Origin: Aphrophora alni
Lineage: Eukaryota; Arthropoda; Insecta; Hemiptera; Aphrophoridae
DNA: 64,000 nt
Assembly (NCBI GenBank): GCA_963513935.1
Contig: OY740765.1
Location: 147,027,830-147,091,829 of the forward strand
Direction: 5' to 3'
Shown here: positions 11,281 to 22,818 of the stretch, piece after piece
Position numbering within the stretch: the first letter of the stretch is position 1
Layout of the letters: every line of letters starts with the position of its first letter
Program-made: the position numbers and the translations under genes
Notes under the pieces: generated by a model
The model's database searches: none
Seen by the model: the letters and a program-made list of their open reading frames with translations, nothing else
Told to the model about the DNA's origin: nothing

Positions 11281-12115
11281 ATAGTAGTGTTATATGAGTT
11301 TACGGAGTAAGGACTTAATCTCCATAATCCTAAATGAGTAAACCTTCAGAGTATTTCGGCTTATGGTTTGCAAGGCAGATCTAAAATACATCAGGATATA
11401 ACCTATCTTTCCCTGCATATGACAAACTGTTACTTAAAGCTGCATTGGTCACCAAGAGTTCTGTATCAATGCTTCACATTGCATTTACAGGTGCATAATA
11501 TTTTTCCTTGATTTCCTGGTTGCAGTATGCTGCACTTGCTTTTCTGTTCAATGGATCCAGTGAACCGTCTCAATATTTTCATGTGTCCTTCATAGTTTGT
11601 GTAAATTAAATTACTATTAAACTTATACCTTGCATGTTAATAATCACAGTGTTTTGGAATACCATCCAGTGATGGGTTCCTGAAAGTTACACACTCAGTT
11701 CAAGTGAGATTACTCACCTCACAAATTAAGCTCAGAAGGTTTTATTATTTTAAAGCGGAAGACTGCATTTGTAATTACTTTTATATCTTTTAATTTCTTC
11801 TTCAGCGGTGTTCACCTTATGATCATAATGAAGACTATCATTGCAGATGAACCACAGTCCATTAACAATACTCCGAATATTTAGATGAATTTGTTATTTG
11901 TTTTTTAAATTCTGTAAGTCCAAACGGCTTTAGTATTTGCTTGCAGTGTAGTGTATTCAATAACAGTACAATTGTACAGACTTAAAATTACGCTGAAAAT
12001 TTTATAGTGTGAATAATGTATTTAAAAAAAACACTGTTTAGAGAAAAGAATTATAAGGGAAAAAAAGTAATAAAGAATTTTAATTGTAATTCTCATTTCA
12101 CAAAATCTGTTATTC
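11281..12115. other. intron, nothing recognised
   Basis: AT-rich with no reading frame, terminal repeat or RNA gene that I can support. Confidence 0.4.
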
Positions 12116-12860
12116 CATTTTCTTACATAACAAGAAAATTTGTCTTGCTGATTATATCTATGTAATGATACAGTTTTAAAGCAATTTTTTCACTTTGTAG
12201 TCAACACCAGTTGGTTCTTTGCAGACAGAACATGATATCATTTTCTTACATAACAAGAAAATTTCTCTTGCTGATTATAACTATGTAATGATACGATTTT
12301 AAAGCAATTTTTTCCACTTTACAGTCAACACCTGTTGGTTCTTTGCAGATAGGACATGAGATCATTTTTTTACATAACAAGAAAATTTGTCTTGCTGATT
12401 ATAACTATGTAATGATACGGTTTTAAAGCAATTTTTTTCCACTTTACAGTCAACACCTGTTGGTTCTTTGCAGATAGGACATGAGATCATTTTTTTACAT
12501 AACAAGAAAATTTGTCTTGCTGATTATAACTATGTAATGAAACGATTTTAAAGCAATTTTTTTCCACTTTACAGTCAACACCTGTTGGTTCTTTGCAGAT
12601 AGGACATGAGATCATTTTTTTACATAACAAGAAAATTTGTCTTGCTGATTATAACTATGTAATGAAACGATTTTAAAGCAATTTTTTTCCACTTTACAGT
12701 CAACACCTGTTGGTTCTTTGCAGATAGGACATGAGATCATTTTTTTACATAACAAGAAAATTTGTCTTGCTAATTATAACTATGTAATGATACGGTTTTA
12801 AAGCAATTTTTTCACTTTACAGTCAACACCAGTTGGTTCTTTGCAGACAGGACATGAGAT
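12116..12860 (+). repeat. six-unit ~125-bp tandem array carrying decoy 3' splice sites
   Basis: Marked by TCAACACC, units recur at 12201, 12325, 12450, 12575, 12700 and 12823 (spacing 123-125 bp). Each has a TGCTGATTATAAC-like branch-point region, a T/C-rich tract, an acceptor (CTTTACAG; CTTTGTAG in the first) and then TCAACACC..TTTGCAG..GGACATGAGAT, the first ~38 nt of the CK1 gamma exon. The last unit runs into the real exon; the other five break off into intron sequence. Units 2-5 are near identical, while units 1 and 6 share variants (ACCAG, GCAGACA), the pattern expected from unequal exchange within an array. Confidence 0.95.
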
Positions 12861-12903
12861 TGTTGTTTCTCCTAATAGGGACAGGCATCCAACGGCGAGC
12901 AAG
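12823..12903 (+). CDS. gish: casein kinase 1 gamma exon (TPVG segment)
   Basis: 81 nt, 27 codons, phase 0 to 0, between acceptor CTTTACAG and donor AAG|GTAACG. It encodes STPVGSLQTGHEIVVSPN then RDRHPTASK, matching the region just after the kinase domain of insect CK1 gamma (the TPVG motif is shared with vertebrate CSNK1G). The protein is a membrane-associated Ser/Thr kinase acting in Wnt/LRP6 and other signalling; this segment is the linker towards the lipid-modified tail. The 5' half of the exon and its acceptor are duplicated five times upstream. An alternative acceptor, TTTGCAG at 12840-12846, exists inside the exon and would also keep frame. Confidence 0.9.
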
Positions 12904-14853
12904 GTAACGTAACAAACAAAACTTGTACAACATAGTTCTGTAATTTATTTAAAACATCTGACAGTCATTCACAACAGTTTAAAGAAATATTATATCATGA
13001 AAATCAAAATACAGTTATTTTTAATAATCTCTGTTATGAATTGACTTAAAATCATCTTCATTTTTGTCTTCATCTTTAAATGAGCTGTATTTTGAAATTG
13101 GGTAAACAAAACAATTTGTTGTTTACACATGAAGAAAGTGTAAGTTTATGTGATTGAATTTATATCATGTTTATAGACAATAGTATTTTTTGAAAAGTTG
13201 TGTCAGGGACAGTAATATTTTACAACTGTAGATTCTTTATATAATTTTCACACACAAAATAATATAAATTTACCTATAATGGGGTTGTATGAAGAAAAAA
13301 AGAAAACAAGTAAATATTATAATCTATAAAAGAGTGAATAACACTACCGATTTCAACCTGTACTGGTTGTTTACAGTTGATGAAATAAATTTAAAATACC
13401 ACGAATTAGCAAGTAAACCAGAGGTTAAGGGCGTGGGGCATTCTATTCTATAACAACAATTATCATAGCCAAAATTATAGAATTGTGGTTTGAACTGCTC
13501 CCTCATCCACTATATTCTCTATAGATTTAGACCCCTAATAAATTCTTTCTCATTCCAAACATTAAGAAATGGTTTGTTAGAAATAGATTCACAATGAAAA
13601 AGGCATAGAGTTTTGAAAAATCTTCTTTTTTTTATAGCTGAAAGAGGTTGGATAAAGTGTATTGATCTATAAAATGAGATTTATGGAAGAAATAACTGGA
13701 ATTTTCTTAAGGGAAAAAATTCTTTCATTGGAAAGTGACTTATCAAACAACCAGTGTATTGGGAAGTCAGATAAAAAATGGTGACATCCAATTTTAGTCA
13801 TTGAAAACGACAACATTATTTTTGAAACCTCTAATGGTATTTAACTCATTGGTGAATTGTAAATGTTTTTCTTTCTTGTGATATATTTAACTTCCACGTA
13901 ATTTAAAGTTTAAAATTTTAAAATAATTGTGTTCTTAAAGATAGTAAGTTCAATTTGAAGCCTTTATTTAGATTTCAATAATTTTAACTAGATAGATTTT
14001 CTACAATAACTTTTTTTTGAGCATACCAAAATATAGTTTTTTTTTTCTTATCTTTTTGTGTGTGTAAATAATGGGGGGGGGAAATGGTAGTCAATATGAA
14101 CATTTAAAAAAATAAAATAAAATTTAAAAAAATTAAAAAAATAAAATCATATCTTCTCTCTGCAGGAAATACGAGACTTGCATGAGAAAACTTCAGATCA
14201 TTTGTTTTTTAATGTAAACTTGAATTGAAACTTTGGGATTTTTGTTGACAAGGCACTTCACAATCCCTCAAGATAACCTTATCATAAAAATTAAAGTTCA
14301 TGGAGCTAATGAATCTTCTGAGTAATACATCATTTGGGAGCTCAATAACCCCTCGGCTGACATACTCAAAGCTTAGATCGCCCAAACACAAGCAGTTCAT
14401 TTTGGTGTTTTTCAAACTCATAAATCATAATTTTCTTTAAAGTAAACTTCAGCATTTTGGTTTAGATCATAAATCTTTAAATTTACAAAAAAATTAATGA
14501 TATCACTCAGGTTGATTTTAAGATATTGAATTAAGATGCCATCCATTAGTTCATTTTGATTTGTTGACCAATAACTGCTGTAAAGTATTTTAAAAATAAA
14601 GTATGAAAACAGACAATATACCAATGTATCTGTGCAGAAGATAAATAAAACATTAAAAGAAATCACAACCCGGTCAATGCAATTCTAACTTCAGGTCACA
14701 GGGAAGTCAAGAATTCAAACATTCTATTTGATAATTTTAAAATGAAGGGCAAAAAATAATGATGATAAGGTAATAGTCATGCCTACTTTATATATGTAAC
14801 ATAGACTTAACTTTAACCGTAGAATATAAGTTGTAGTACGTGACTCGTTTTAA
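12904..14853. other. intron, nothing recognised
   Basis: AT-rich intron with homopolymer runs (for example a G run near 14071). Minus-strand open frames at 14209-14421 and 14418-14666 show no recognisable motif and sit in low-complexity AT-rich sequence. Confidence 0.4.
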
Positions 14854-15770
14854 CCCTTTGTTAAATGCTATAGTCGAAATTTGCGGGTCATTTACAGCTG
14901 TTCTTAACCTATCCTAACATTACTATTAGTTGTTCTGGGAATATTGAATTTGATACCATTCGATAATAAAGATTTCAAGCTTTATTCCTATTGTAAAATA
15001 ATGAACTGGTAATAGATAAAATTCAGAGGAAATATACTGGCTGAAAATTCACTCTCAATCTGCCAACAGCTATCACTCTGTTGATGCATAATCTTGTAAT
15101 TGAAACAAGATTAAACTGTAGGTTTGACTTTGTGTTGTTTTCTACTATGAATAACCTAAACATTTGTCACAATGGTTGATTCTTGTAAATCAAGTGATAT
15201 TCTTGAACTTTTACTAGAAGATAGTAAAAACTCTAATGGTGAAAGTGAAATATTGGTTTTGAATTTTCCTGATGATGTTTCTTTGGAAGCATTTTTTACT
15301 GGAATTTATGTCACGATTCTGCTGTAAAATGAAAACAAAGCTACTACGATTTTGTTCAGGGTGTATTTGTGGAGTTCACCCAACTTGTTTCCATAAACTT
15401 CAGCACTTTTGGAGACCAAATAAAACTTTTGGAGTTTGTTTTTTTTATAGCTAGAAAGACGAAAACTCCAAAGAGTGATTCAAACTAAGAATTGGCCTTT
15501 TTCTCGTCTATAGTAACATTTGTCTTAAATTTTATTTTATTTTGTAATTAGGTTTTGATATGTTTATATTTTTTGTGTTCACATTAAAATTAAAAGTTTT
15601 GTATATCTTCGTTTGGAATTTGTCTTTTTTAAATAAAATTATGAAAAAAATATTATTTCATAAGGCAAATATTTTGTACCTAAAACGGTGCTATGGAGCT
15701 GAAATTAATCATGGTGCTATGGATCAGTACAGCAAAAATAGTAATTTATTCCATACAATAATATAAAATA
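14854..15770 (+). mobile_element. probable deleted piggyBac-like element, right end unclear
   Basis: TTAA at 14850-14853 precedes CCCTTTGTTAAATGC, a piggyBac-like start. Inside, a plus-strand frame begins at 15172 with MVDSCKSSDILELLLEDSKN and is acidic, like a transposase N-terminus. A second frame ends with RFCSGCICGVHPTCFHKLQ, which resembles the C-terminal cysteine-rich domain. The central catalytic domain is absent. I could not find a matching right terminal repeat; the right side may have been lost where the LINE at 15835 begins. Right end given is approximate. Confidence 0.45.
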
Positions 15771-15834
15771 TAAAAATCTACCATTTTCTTTGTATTAGAA
15801 AACATCAGATTTGAGCCAAGGCGCTCAATCATAG

Positions 15835-16690
15835 TACCATTTCCCTAGCATCCAGGCTATCCTCGATTCTACCCAGCAATTGATACAGAGCAGTCTCACA
15901 TGATTTTCCCAGCTGATAGGCATATTGATTACAATGAAGAGGGGTATCTGAAAGTACATTTTCTTAGGTATCGTTCCACCAATCTTTCAAGAGTCTTCAA
16001 CAGAACTGATGAAAAACTGATGGGATGAAAGGATTTCGAGTTGGAGTTTGAGTGGCCCCATTTTGGAATAAAAACAACTCTGTTAAGACACCAAGCCTGT
16101 GGGACGTACCCATAAGTTAGGCTTGCTTTAAAGAGTTTGCATAGGTGGATATGAAAGCACTCAGGGCCTTCCTGCAATACTGCCGGAAAATGTCCACCCC
16201 TTCCAGATGATTTAAAGGGGTAAATTTATTAATTGTCCATTTAATACCAGAAAGTGTAACAATGCATCCAGCTGTTGCCGCATGTATCATCACCTCTGTT
16301 AAACATACCATACCCACTGCTATTAAGAACACTATCAGGAGCATGAGTCTCAATTAAAACTTTAAGACTCACCTGCATTGCAAGTATATGTATACCTTCT
16401 GAGGACTTTAGGGATCCTAAAAGACCAATGGGATGGGACTAGAAGCTAGTGTACGTTGTATTCGAGTTGCGTCACTGAAAATATTCACCTCATTCAGACG
16501 GTTCGTGTCTGAACTTCCTCCATGACTTTTATTAATTGCATGGTTGTAATCAGTGAGAGCAGCACGATATTGCTCCCAATTATTGCTTTTCCTATAATAA
16601 ATTAAAATCTTTCTGACATGTGCCCTTTTACGCCTAAGGATGTCTTTCCACCATTTAGTGCTGCTTTTATGCATCTTTTGGTGCAGAGGG
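15835..16690 (-). pseudogene. LINE ORF2 linker and N-terminal reverse transcriptase remnant
   Basis: STKWWKDILRRKRAHVRK and WEQYRAALTDYNHAI form the conserved linker between endonuclease and RT. After a frame change come LLQEGPECFHIHLCKLF, YVPQAWCLNRVVFIPKWG, SFHPISFSSVLLKTLERLV and QYAYQLGKSCETALYQLL. These are RT motifs 0 to 2a; the catalytic aspartate motifs are missing. Confidence 0.8.
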
Positions 16691-16810
16691 TAACATTGTT
16701 ATGGTAACAATTTAATATCGGATCTTGCAAGTCGGATCCAATCTGATCAATGTTGGGAAAATTATATATCCTTATTATTAATTGTCCCCATTATGGACAG
16801 AAGGTCATCT

Positions 16811-17472
16811 TTAGAAGATGATCAGTTTGGGATTGTGATGACTTTGGGTTCTACACTTTTGATTGAGTGTAAAACAGATGTATTTATGATTAAAGAGAGA
16901 GGCCTCCTCGAAAACATGCCATTCTTCATTGACTTTAAAAATGCGCTCTATGCAAACAGTAATATCAGTATATCTAGGCTTTATTTCTTGTATCCAAACT
17001 AGTGTGATTACCAACATTACAAATATATAGATTGTATGAAGCCAGATACTGGAGACTCATCTCTAGGATTGGTATCCGTACTCCCCCAGCCACTACAATG
17101 ATATGTGTTTGTGTCATAGCCTAATAATAGTTGTTGACCACCACTTAAAGAATGTTCCAACAGAGACTTCAGTTTCCTTGGAGTTGTACGGAAGGTAAAC
17201 CGAACCTGAAATTAAGTTCCATTTTCCATGCTCGGTACTCCAGTTTAAACTCATCTAAAGTCCCTTCTAACAAGAATACATGTTCTTATACATTATTTAA
17301 AGAAACAGTATATTAACTTACCCTTAGCGTCACCTAGGCCTATGATTCGTCCCGAATGAGGCCAACACTCTTGTATCAGCACCAGCTCAAATCCTCCTCT
17401 ACAGAAATACTGACATTAAGCAACCGAGGTCGCCTTACTGTGGTGTAGATTTATATGGAGGAACATTAACAT
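16811..17472 (-). pseudogene. LINE ORF2 endonuclease (EEP) domain remnant
   Basis: Starts MLMFLHINLHHSKA, the typical N-terminus with the catalytic Asn. The order then follows ELVLIQECWPHSG (catalytic Glu), GYDTNTYH..GWGSTDTNPR and finally EEASLFNHKYICF, where the usual Ser-Asp-His appears as Phe-Asn-His. The order and spacing match an apurinic-type LINE endonuclease. Multiple frame changes and the changed SDH motif show loss of function. Confidence 0.75.
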
Positions 17473-17479
17473 GGGCTTT

Positions 17480-18466
17480 AGTTTGATTGGCAACGATGGT
17501 GACTTGCCTAAATGTACCCTGAAATTAGCATCCTTAATGGGGTTGAAACAGACTTCATCAACCAGACAGGCGAAGCCGTAGCCTTTGGGGTATCCTTTAG
17601 CTGAAAGAACCTTCCATTTCTGAGCTTTAAGTGTAGGGTTGGGCTTAATGAACATTTCCCATTCTTGATCTGAGGACCTCTTAAGGAGCTTAGGGTCTGT
17701 CCGAGGAACATTATGTGGTCTTCATAATATCTTTCCTCGATCCAGTAACCAATTTAGTATTATTACATAACGGAGGAAGTGTTGGTATGATTTCTTCCAG
17801 CCAACGCTTTGTTGTTTCTTTACTGTAGGAAAGTATTAGAGCTCCTTTCTCCATGAAGCTTCCAGAAAATGATGGAAAGGACCCATCCTCTAAAGGTTGA
17901 AATTCTCGATGTCCTCACCTTGTTTATTTGTAAGTTTGGCATCAGGATAAGATTCTAGGAGATAGCCATCTTGATGTAAGTAATATACCTATAAGTCGGT
18001 ACTTCCTTCCTAGATAGCTTTGAAGTTTGAGGATTTTTATCAGAGACTTGAGTTAGATTTGAGTCTCAACCCTGGCCCTTTTCAAGGATCCCTCTGCAGA
18101 AGGTGGAGTAGCCAGAACTAGAGACAATTTCCTCCTTGTCTTGTTTTTGCCCCTCTGCCATTTGGAGAGATCCAATTTTACACCACTTGCTATAAGTTTA
18201 GCCTTGATAGCATCTTTCCTTTCTCTAGTGATGAGGTTAAGTCTTCTGACTTTCAGTTCGTCAAGTTCTCTTGTAATGTCGTCAATTCAATCAGAGAAGA
18301 CTGGTGTATCTAAACCTTTAAGGAGTTCATCTTTTCCCTTTGTAGAAACACTTGACACGCCGAAACTGGAAGCTTCTTCTATGGCCGATTTCAATTGAAT
18401 ATTAGATGGAGCCGCAACTTCCAGTGTTACAGCTTGATCATTAATATTATTTCTTTGTTGACCCAT
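17480..18466 (-). pseudogene. LINE ORF1 (nucleic-acid-binding protein) remnant
   Basis: Begins MGQQRNNINDQAVTLEV, followed by a Lys/Arg-rich region with RELDELKVRRLNLITRERKD. A later part reads SFMEKGALILSYSKE, TKRWLEEIIPTLPPL and MFIKPNPTLKAQKWKVL, and it ends with NFRVHLGKSPSLPIKLK. This resembles the domain described in insect non-LTR ORF1-type proteins (DUF4780-like). It binds element RNA in intact relatives. Broken by several stops and shifts; the final frame runs straight into the endonuclease start without a stop. Confidence 0.65.
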
Positions 18467-18879
18467 GTAGATCCCACGAAAAGCTAGGGAATTAAACTGT
18501 CCACCCAGGCAGAGCCCCACATGTCCAGGCAAGGCTATTTAATACCAGGAGCTCCCCTGACTCCTGTAGGCTCTGTTTGCATCTTCGTTGGATAGAGCCC
18601 GGGGACATTCACCCCATTAGGCACGAGTCCCATGACCCATTAGGGTTCAGCTAAAACAAAAAAATCAAACAAGAAGATGAAATAAGATCTTTGATAAGAA
18701 AGACTAGAGACAGGCAGACTACATGTGGAGGAGTTATGGTGATTTTTGAGAGAAAGGCTCCCAGAAGAAGAAGAGAGCTAGGATTGGCTGTTTGCGATTG
18801 GTAGGTAATCCAATCGGGCGGTGGGATCACGAACCCTTATACCGGGTAAAATATCCATGCTCTTAAACTTTTTTTGTTT

Positions 18880-19225
18880 TCAGAGTTGATGAATGTTGCC
18901 ATTCCTTTCCCTCTATTTTGATTCAACATTTGTGTATTAAACCCAGGTTCATCTCCAATAATGATTAGTTTCAATCCATCAATTTCCTTTGTTGCTATAA
19001 AAATGTCTGAGCTAAGTTGACACGTTTCTGTTTTTGTATATTTGAATTTTTAGTACCCATCTGCTAAATAGTTTTTTTGTAATGATGTTTCCCTACCACA
19101 ATGTCGTAAATTACAGATCGTGAAATGTTAGGAAAGTGAAAATAAAATTCTGAAATTATAAATCATTGAATTTCATGAATTTTAACATTCACTTGTTCCA
19201 CTAAACCATCTGTCATTAGTGTTGA
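18880..19225 (-). pseudogene. mariner-like transposase N-terminal remnant
   Basis: The minus strand reads TDGLVEQVNVKIHEIQ, then after a stop FIISEFYFHFPNISRSVIYD (the second helix-turn-helix), HHYKK, KQKRVNLAQTF and IIIGDEPGF, the last matching the first catalytic Asp motif (GDETW in intact mariners). At least three stops interrupt it. The sequence ends close to where the LINE 5' region begins (18855), which may have removed the C-terminal half. Confidence 0.75.
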
Positions 19226-20335
19226 GCAATTGCTTTCACTCTTCGTCATGAACATTCATTTGTCTGTCTATAAAACAAATGACATTATTTGACATTACTG
19301 TCACTCATAACATCTAGCCTATAAACGTTAACAATTTATCTATGAATTTCAGTAGCACTATTGTTTTTACTAACAAAAAAACTTATCACATCACAAATGC
19401 TACTGTTAGCTGGATTACTTATCGTAGCATCCATTTTAAATGTTTTACATACCATAACTGTCACATATAAAATGCTTGCAAATTGGTCAACAGCTAGTTA
19501 TTTTGACATAATTATAAACATGCGCAAACTTACTTCATGTACATGAACTGCCACAGTCTAAGATAATTTCAAAACTTACATTACTTTAAAAATGTGCCTC
19601 ATATTTGTTGAAATTTCATGTTAATTTTAATTTGCATTTTTAATGTATTTGTGTATATTGTTAATTTCAATTTGTAAGTAGATTTTAATTATGTTTTTAT
19701 GTTGATGTTTGCATCAATATATTAGGAAGAGGACTTAGGATATTACTACGATGACGAAACCATGTTAATACTGGAGGTCAGACTTTCAGTTAACCCTTTA
19801 GATTATTCTTGCGTTGTAAATAAAGGCTTTTGTAGTTAACAATTCCCTCCTCTTTATTTGTGTTTGTATTTCCATATAGGCCAGTTGGATATGTCGGATA
19901 TAAAATGATGCATAGTGATGCCATTCTCTTCTGTTTCACTAAGCTTCCATTTTCTTGTCATGCCATATTGTGTTATTAATTTGTTCTATTTCAAAAATAT
20001 TTAACTTTTAGTGCACACGTATGTCAGGAATAATAAACGAAATATGATTTTTTTTCCCCCCTGGTTTTCCATGTTAATTTGGAAACAGCTGACAAAACAT
20101 TTAAAAATATAAACACCAGTACTTCTGTTTATAATCATAATAATGATTAGGGAAAAAAAAAATTTTAGGAACTGTATTTTAGAAAGTAGATTATTTTTAG
20201 TAAAAAAAAAAAAATTAACAGTAAGTTTTTTATGTAATATAGTGTTTATAATTTTAACTTTGTACCTGTAGGTCGTCATATTTTTGGTTTTAGAGTTATT
20301 TTATGATGAATTGTTTATATTATTGTTATTTTTTA
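19226..20335. other. intron, nothing recognised
   Basis: AT-rich intron. Open frames at 19361-19546 and 20001-20279 are low-complexity and lack motifs. Confidence 0.4.
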
Positions 20336-20865
20336 TTCAGACGTTCGCTATCATTTGTATATACAAAAATTAATACATAACATTTCGATGGTATAAATCA
20401 ACTCCTGTTATCAAGTGATACAATGAAAAAGTGAAAACACCAATGTAGCCTAGGGCCACACAAACAAAAACTAAACTAGTAACCTATGAAAGAAGGCCAG
20501 TCCAAAAACTAGGTCTGAACTGTCAAATTAACCAAGATTGTTCACTCCAATAAAATTTTGTTCACCACTTCATTGGCATACAACCTTTATCAGTATTTAT
20601 CTTTATGTTGCTTGTGTAGTGTAGTTCTGTGAATTGTGTTTTTTTTTTTTTTTGTTTGTTTTTTGATTATGTTTGTATTTAGTCTTGGTTATTTTGGCTG
20701 CTCAGGCTTAGCTTAAGGCAAGGGTTCCTTTTTTAGATTACTAGGTGTTTTCACTTTTTTCATATTCTAGGTTTATCATATGATAATAGGAGTTGATTTA
20801 TAATCTTGAAATGTCAAGTTTTTATATACACAAATAATGGAAAATGTTTGATTAAACCATAACAA
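20336..20865. mobile_element. fold-back element, repeat family C, copy 1 (~530 bp)
   Basis: Long imperfect inverted repeats. The left side contains CTATCATTTGTATATA, ATAAATCAACTCCTGTTATCA and AAAAAGTGAAAACACC. The right side carries the complements in reverse order and ends near CAAATAATGGAAAATG. Related ends occur at 46415-47510 and 54900-55020. No coding sequence was found. The exact termini and target duplication could not be fixed, so superfamily is unknown. Confidence 0.65.
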
Positions 20866-21890
20866 TAAACATTGTCAGATTTGTTTTTTCTTACTATATG
20901 TATAAAGTATTGAAATTTGAAAACCGTTATGTTAAGATTTACATAGTTATTTATACTCGTATATGTTTTGAATCCCCTTGATCTCAAAAAAAGAATTTTT
21001 GAAAATTATTTATAGTAATTTCTCAGAAAGTGTTTTACAGATGTGGTTTTAAATGGGTATGTAGGAATATTTTTGGCTTGTAATTATGCACCTAAATTAC
21101 AATCACTATAACTAGACCTTCCCATAAAAAACACATAAATTGGATTGATAAAAATTAGCTCTAAAACCCAAGACACGTGATCGAATTTACATCCACTCAT
21201 TTTAAAGTAGGCCTGATCAAATCCTTCATTCAATTCAATTTATTTTAAAAAACCTTAAAGAATCTAACCTTTGATATAATGGGATAATGTTATCCTAGTT
21301 GCTGTAATTCATAAATAATGTAACGCTGTATCATTTACCATCTCCTTATTAGTAATTGTGTCTTTCTGAAATGCAAGGAGTTTAGACCTGAAGAAAATGA
21401 TGTAATCGACATGCCTAATTTGTTGTGGTGAGTAGCCTATTGTACTGCCACCATGTTATGTGTGAATTTTGTATAGAATATTAATCAATACTCCCATTAC
21501 ATTTTTAAATGAAAAATGTTAACAAGTGTTTTGTTAAAAGGAATGAATCTAAGAGTGAGGTAACTTGGGAGTTGAGATAAGGCATCAATAATGAAATTGT
21601 TTAAGTGAATATAATTTTATGATTTCGTTTAAGAATAGAAACATTATGTCTACTTGAATTTATTATTAGCTAACTGATCTAGTATAACAGGCCATTGTGT
21701 AAATAACCGAGCAAAATGAGTTACAAAATTAGTCACATTTTGTTTTTTGTGTTTGTAGAAGCAAAAATTTTAAATATTGTATTAGATAAAAATACTTAAA
21801 CTGTTTGATTTTTGTATGTTCAATATTGCCTAGATATAGCTCAACAAACCAAATGTAAAAGTTATTGACAATTAGAAAATAATTTAATTA
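20866..21890. other. intron, nothing recognised
   Basis: AT-rich sequence between two MITEs; no gene, RNA or repeat identified. Confidence 0.4.
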
Positions 21891-22720
21891 CAGTAGAACC
21901 CCTCTTAACCGGTCTAGTCAGGACTGACACCCGGGCCGGTTGCCCGTTTGACCGGTTAATCCGAGGCTCCCGTGAAAAATCGGTTTTTGTTCAAAGAAAG
22001 CTTATTTAATTAGGTAGCACTAAAAATTATGCAATAAAGATGTTATTGCAACTCATTTTATTGTACATAAATGTATCGTATATATTATGTTATGTATATT
22101 ATACATCAAACATGAAAAAATTAAACACTACAAAGCTTTTTTACAGATTCCCCCCTGTCAAGTCTTTTGACACATTTAACCGCGTCTCAAACGAAACCAA
22201 CACAAGCTTCCAAGAAAAAGAAATGTTATATTTTCCATAATGTAGGCTATACTGAATTGATTCGTGGAAAAAAAGCGGCCCATCAAACGTTTTTGTCTGT
22301 GTATGTCTGCTATACCGACGGGGCCAATGCTGCGGTGTTTTTATGCCGCCGACAATGGGATACGCTATCGCCAAAGTCGTTTGACTCGCCGCTGCTTTGG
22401 TGCCGCCGACAATGCGATACCGATATCGACAAAGTCGTTTGACTCGCCGCTGCTTTGGTGCCGCGGTGTTTTTACGTCGCCGACAATGGGATACCGCTAT
22501 CGACAAAGTCGTTTGATATCGCCGCCACTTTGGTACCGCGGTGTTTTTACGCTGCCAACATTGGGATACCACTATCGACAAAGTCGTTTGATATCGCCGC
22601 CGATTTGGTGTTTAAATTACAATTTATTTTCGGAAACTCTCATCCAACCAGTACACTACGATATAGGCCGGTTAATCCGAGGACCGGTTAATCCGAGGCT
22701 GGTTAACAGAGGTTCTACTG
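21891..22720. mobile_element. pogo/Tigger-type MITE with GC-rich core (830 bp)
   Basis: Flanked by TA on both sides (21889-21890, 22721-22722). The ends are CAGTAGAACC...CTCTTAACCGG on the left and the complement of CAGTAGAACCTCTGTTAACC on the right. The motif GGTTAATCCGAGG occurs once inside the left end and twice inside the right end, probably binding sites. There is no transposase. The interior holds GC-rich tandem repeats that stand out sharply from the AT-rich surroundings. Confidence 0.85.
22325..22612. repeat. 74-bp GC-rich tandem repeats inside the MITE
   Basis: Four units share GCCGACAATGGGATAC, TATCGACAAAGTCGTTTGA and GCCGC..TTTGG. Anchors fall at 22351, 22408, 22482 and about 22556, giving spacings of 57, 74 and 74; the short first spacing lacks the GCGGTGTTTTTACG segment. 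Because the period is not a multiple of three, the open frames seen across it are repeat artefacts. Confidence 0.85.
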
Positions 22721-22818
22721 TACTTGATTTTATACATTAATTTTTATTCAATAATTAAAAGTCCTGTTACTCAATTTTTAAAGTCTGGTACCTTTTTTTC
22801 TGTCATTTTTATTTTAAT

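Larger units (their letters stand above)
15835..18855 (-). mobile_element. degenerate Jockey-like LINE (5'UTR, ORF1, EEP, part of RT)
   Basis: On the minus strand the order is a pyrimidine-rich 5' region (18855-18470), ORF1 (18466 to ~17500), an endonuclease domain (~17472-16811) and the start of the reverse transcriptase (~16690-15835). The RT stops after SLDAREMVL, before the catalytic YADD-type motif, so the 3' part and tail are missing. All parts carry stops or frameshifts. The domain order and the RT wording (LLQEGPE, PKxG, FHPISF, LLKTLERLV) place it in the I/Jockey group; finer clade is not determined. Confidence 0.85.

Noticed and set aside
12116..12860. CRISPR-like array
   Set aside because: Units are contiguous 125-bp repeats without spacers and contain intron/exon sequence; the genome is eukaryotic.
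14209..14666. Two minus-strand frames of 70 and 82 codons
   Set aside because: AT-rich composition, no recognisable motif and no splice context; probably chance.
19792..19805. Another TTAA-CCCTTT piggyBac end
   Set aside because: No matching inverted end was found within several kb, so the short match may be chance.
22141..22740. Several 66- to 158-codon frames on both strands
   Set aside because: They are frames through the 74-bp GC-rich repeats of a MITE and change register with the repeat.
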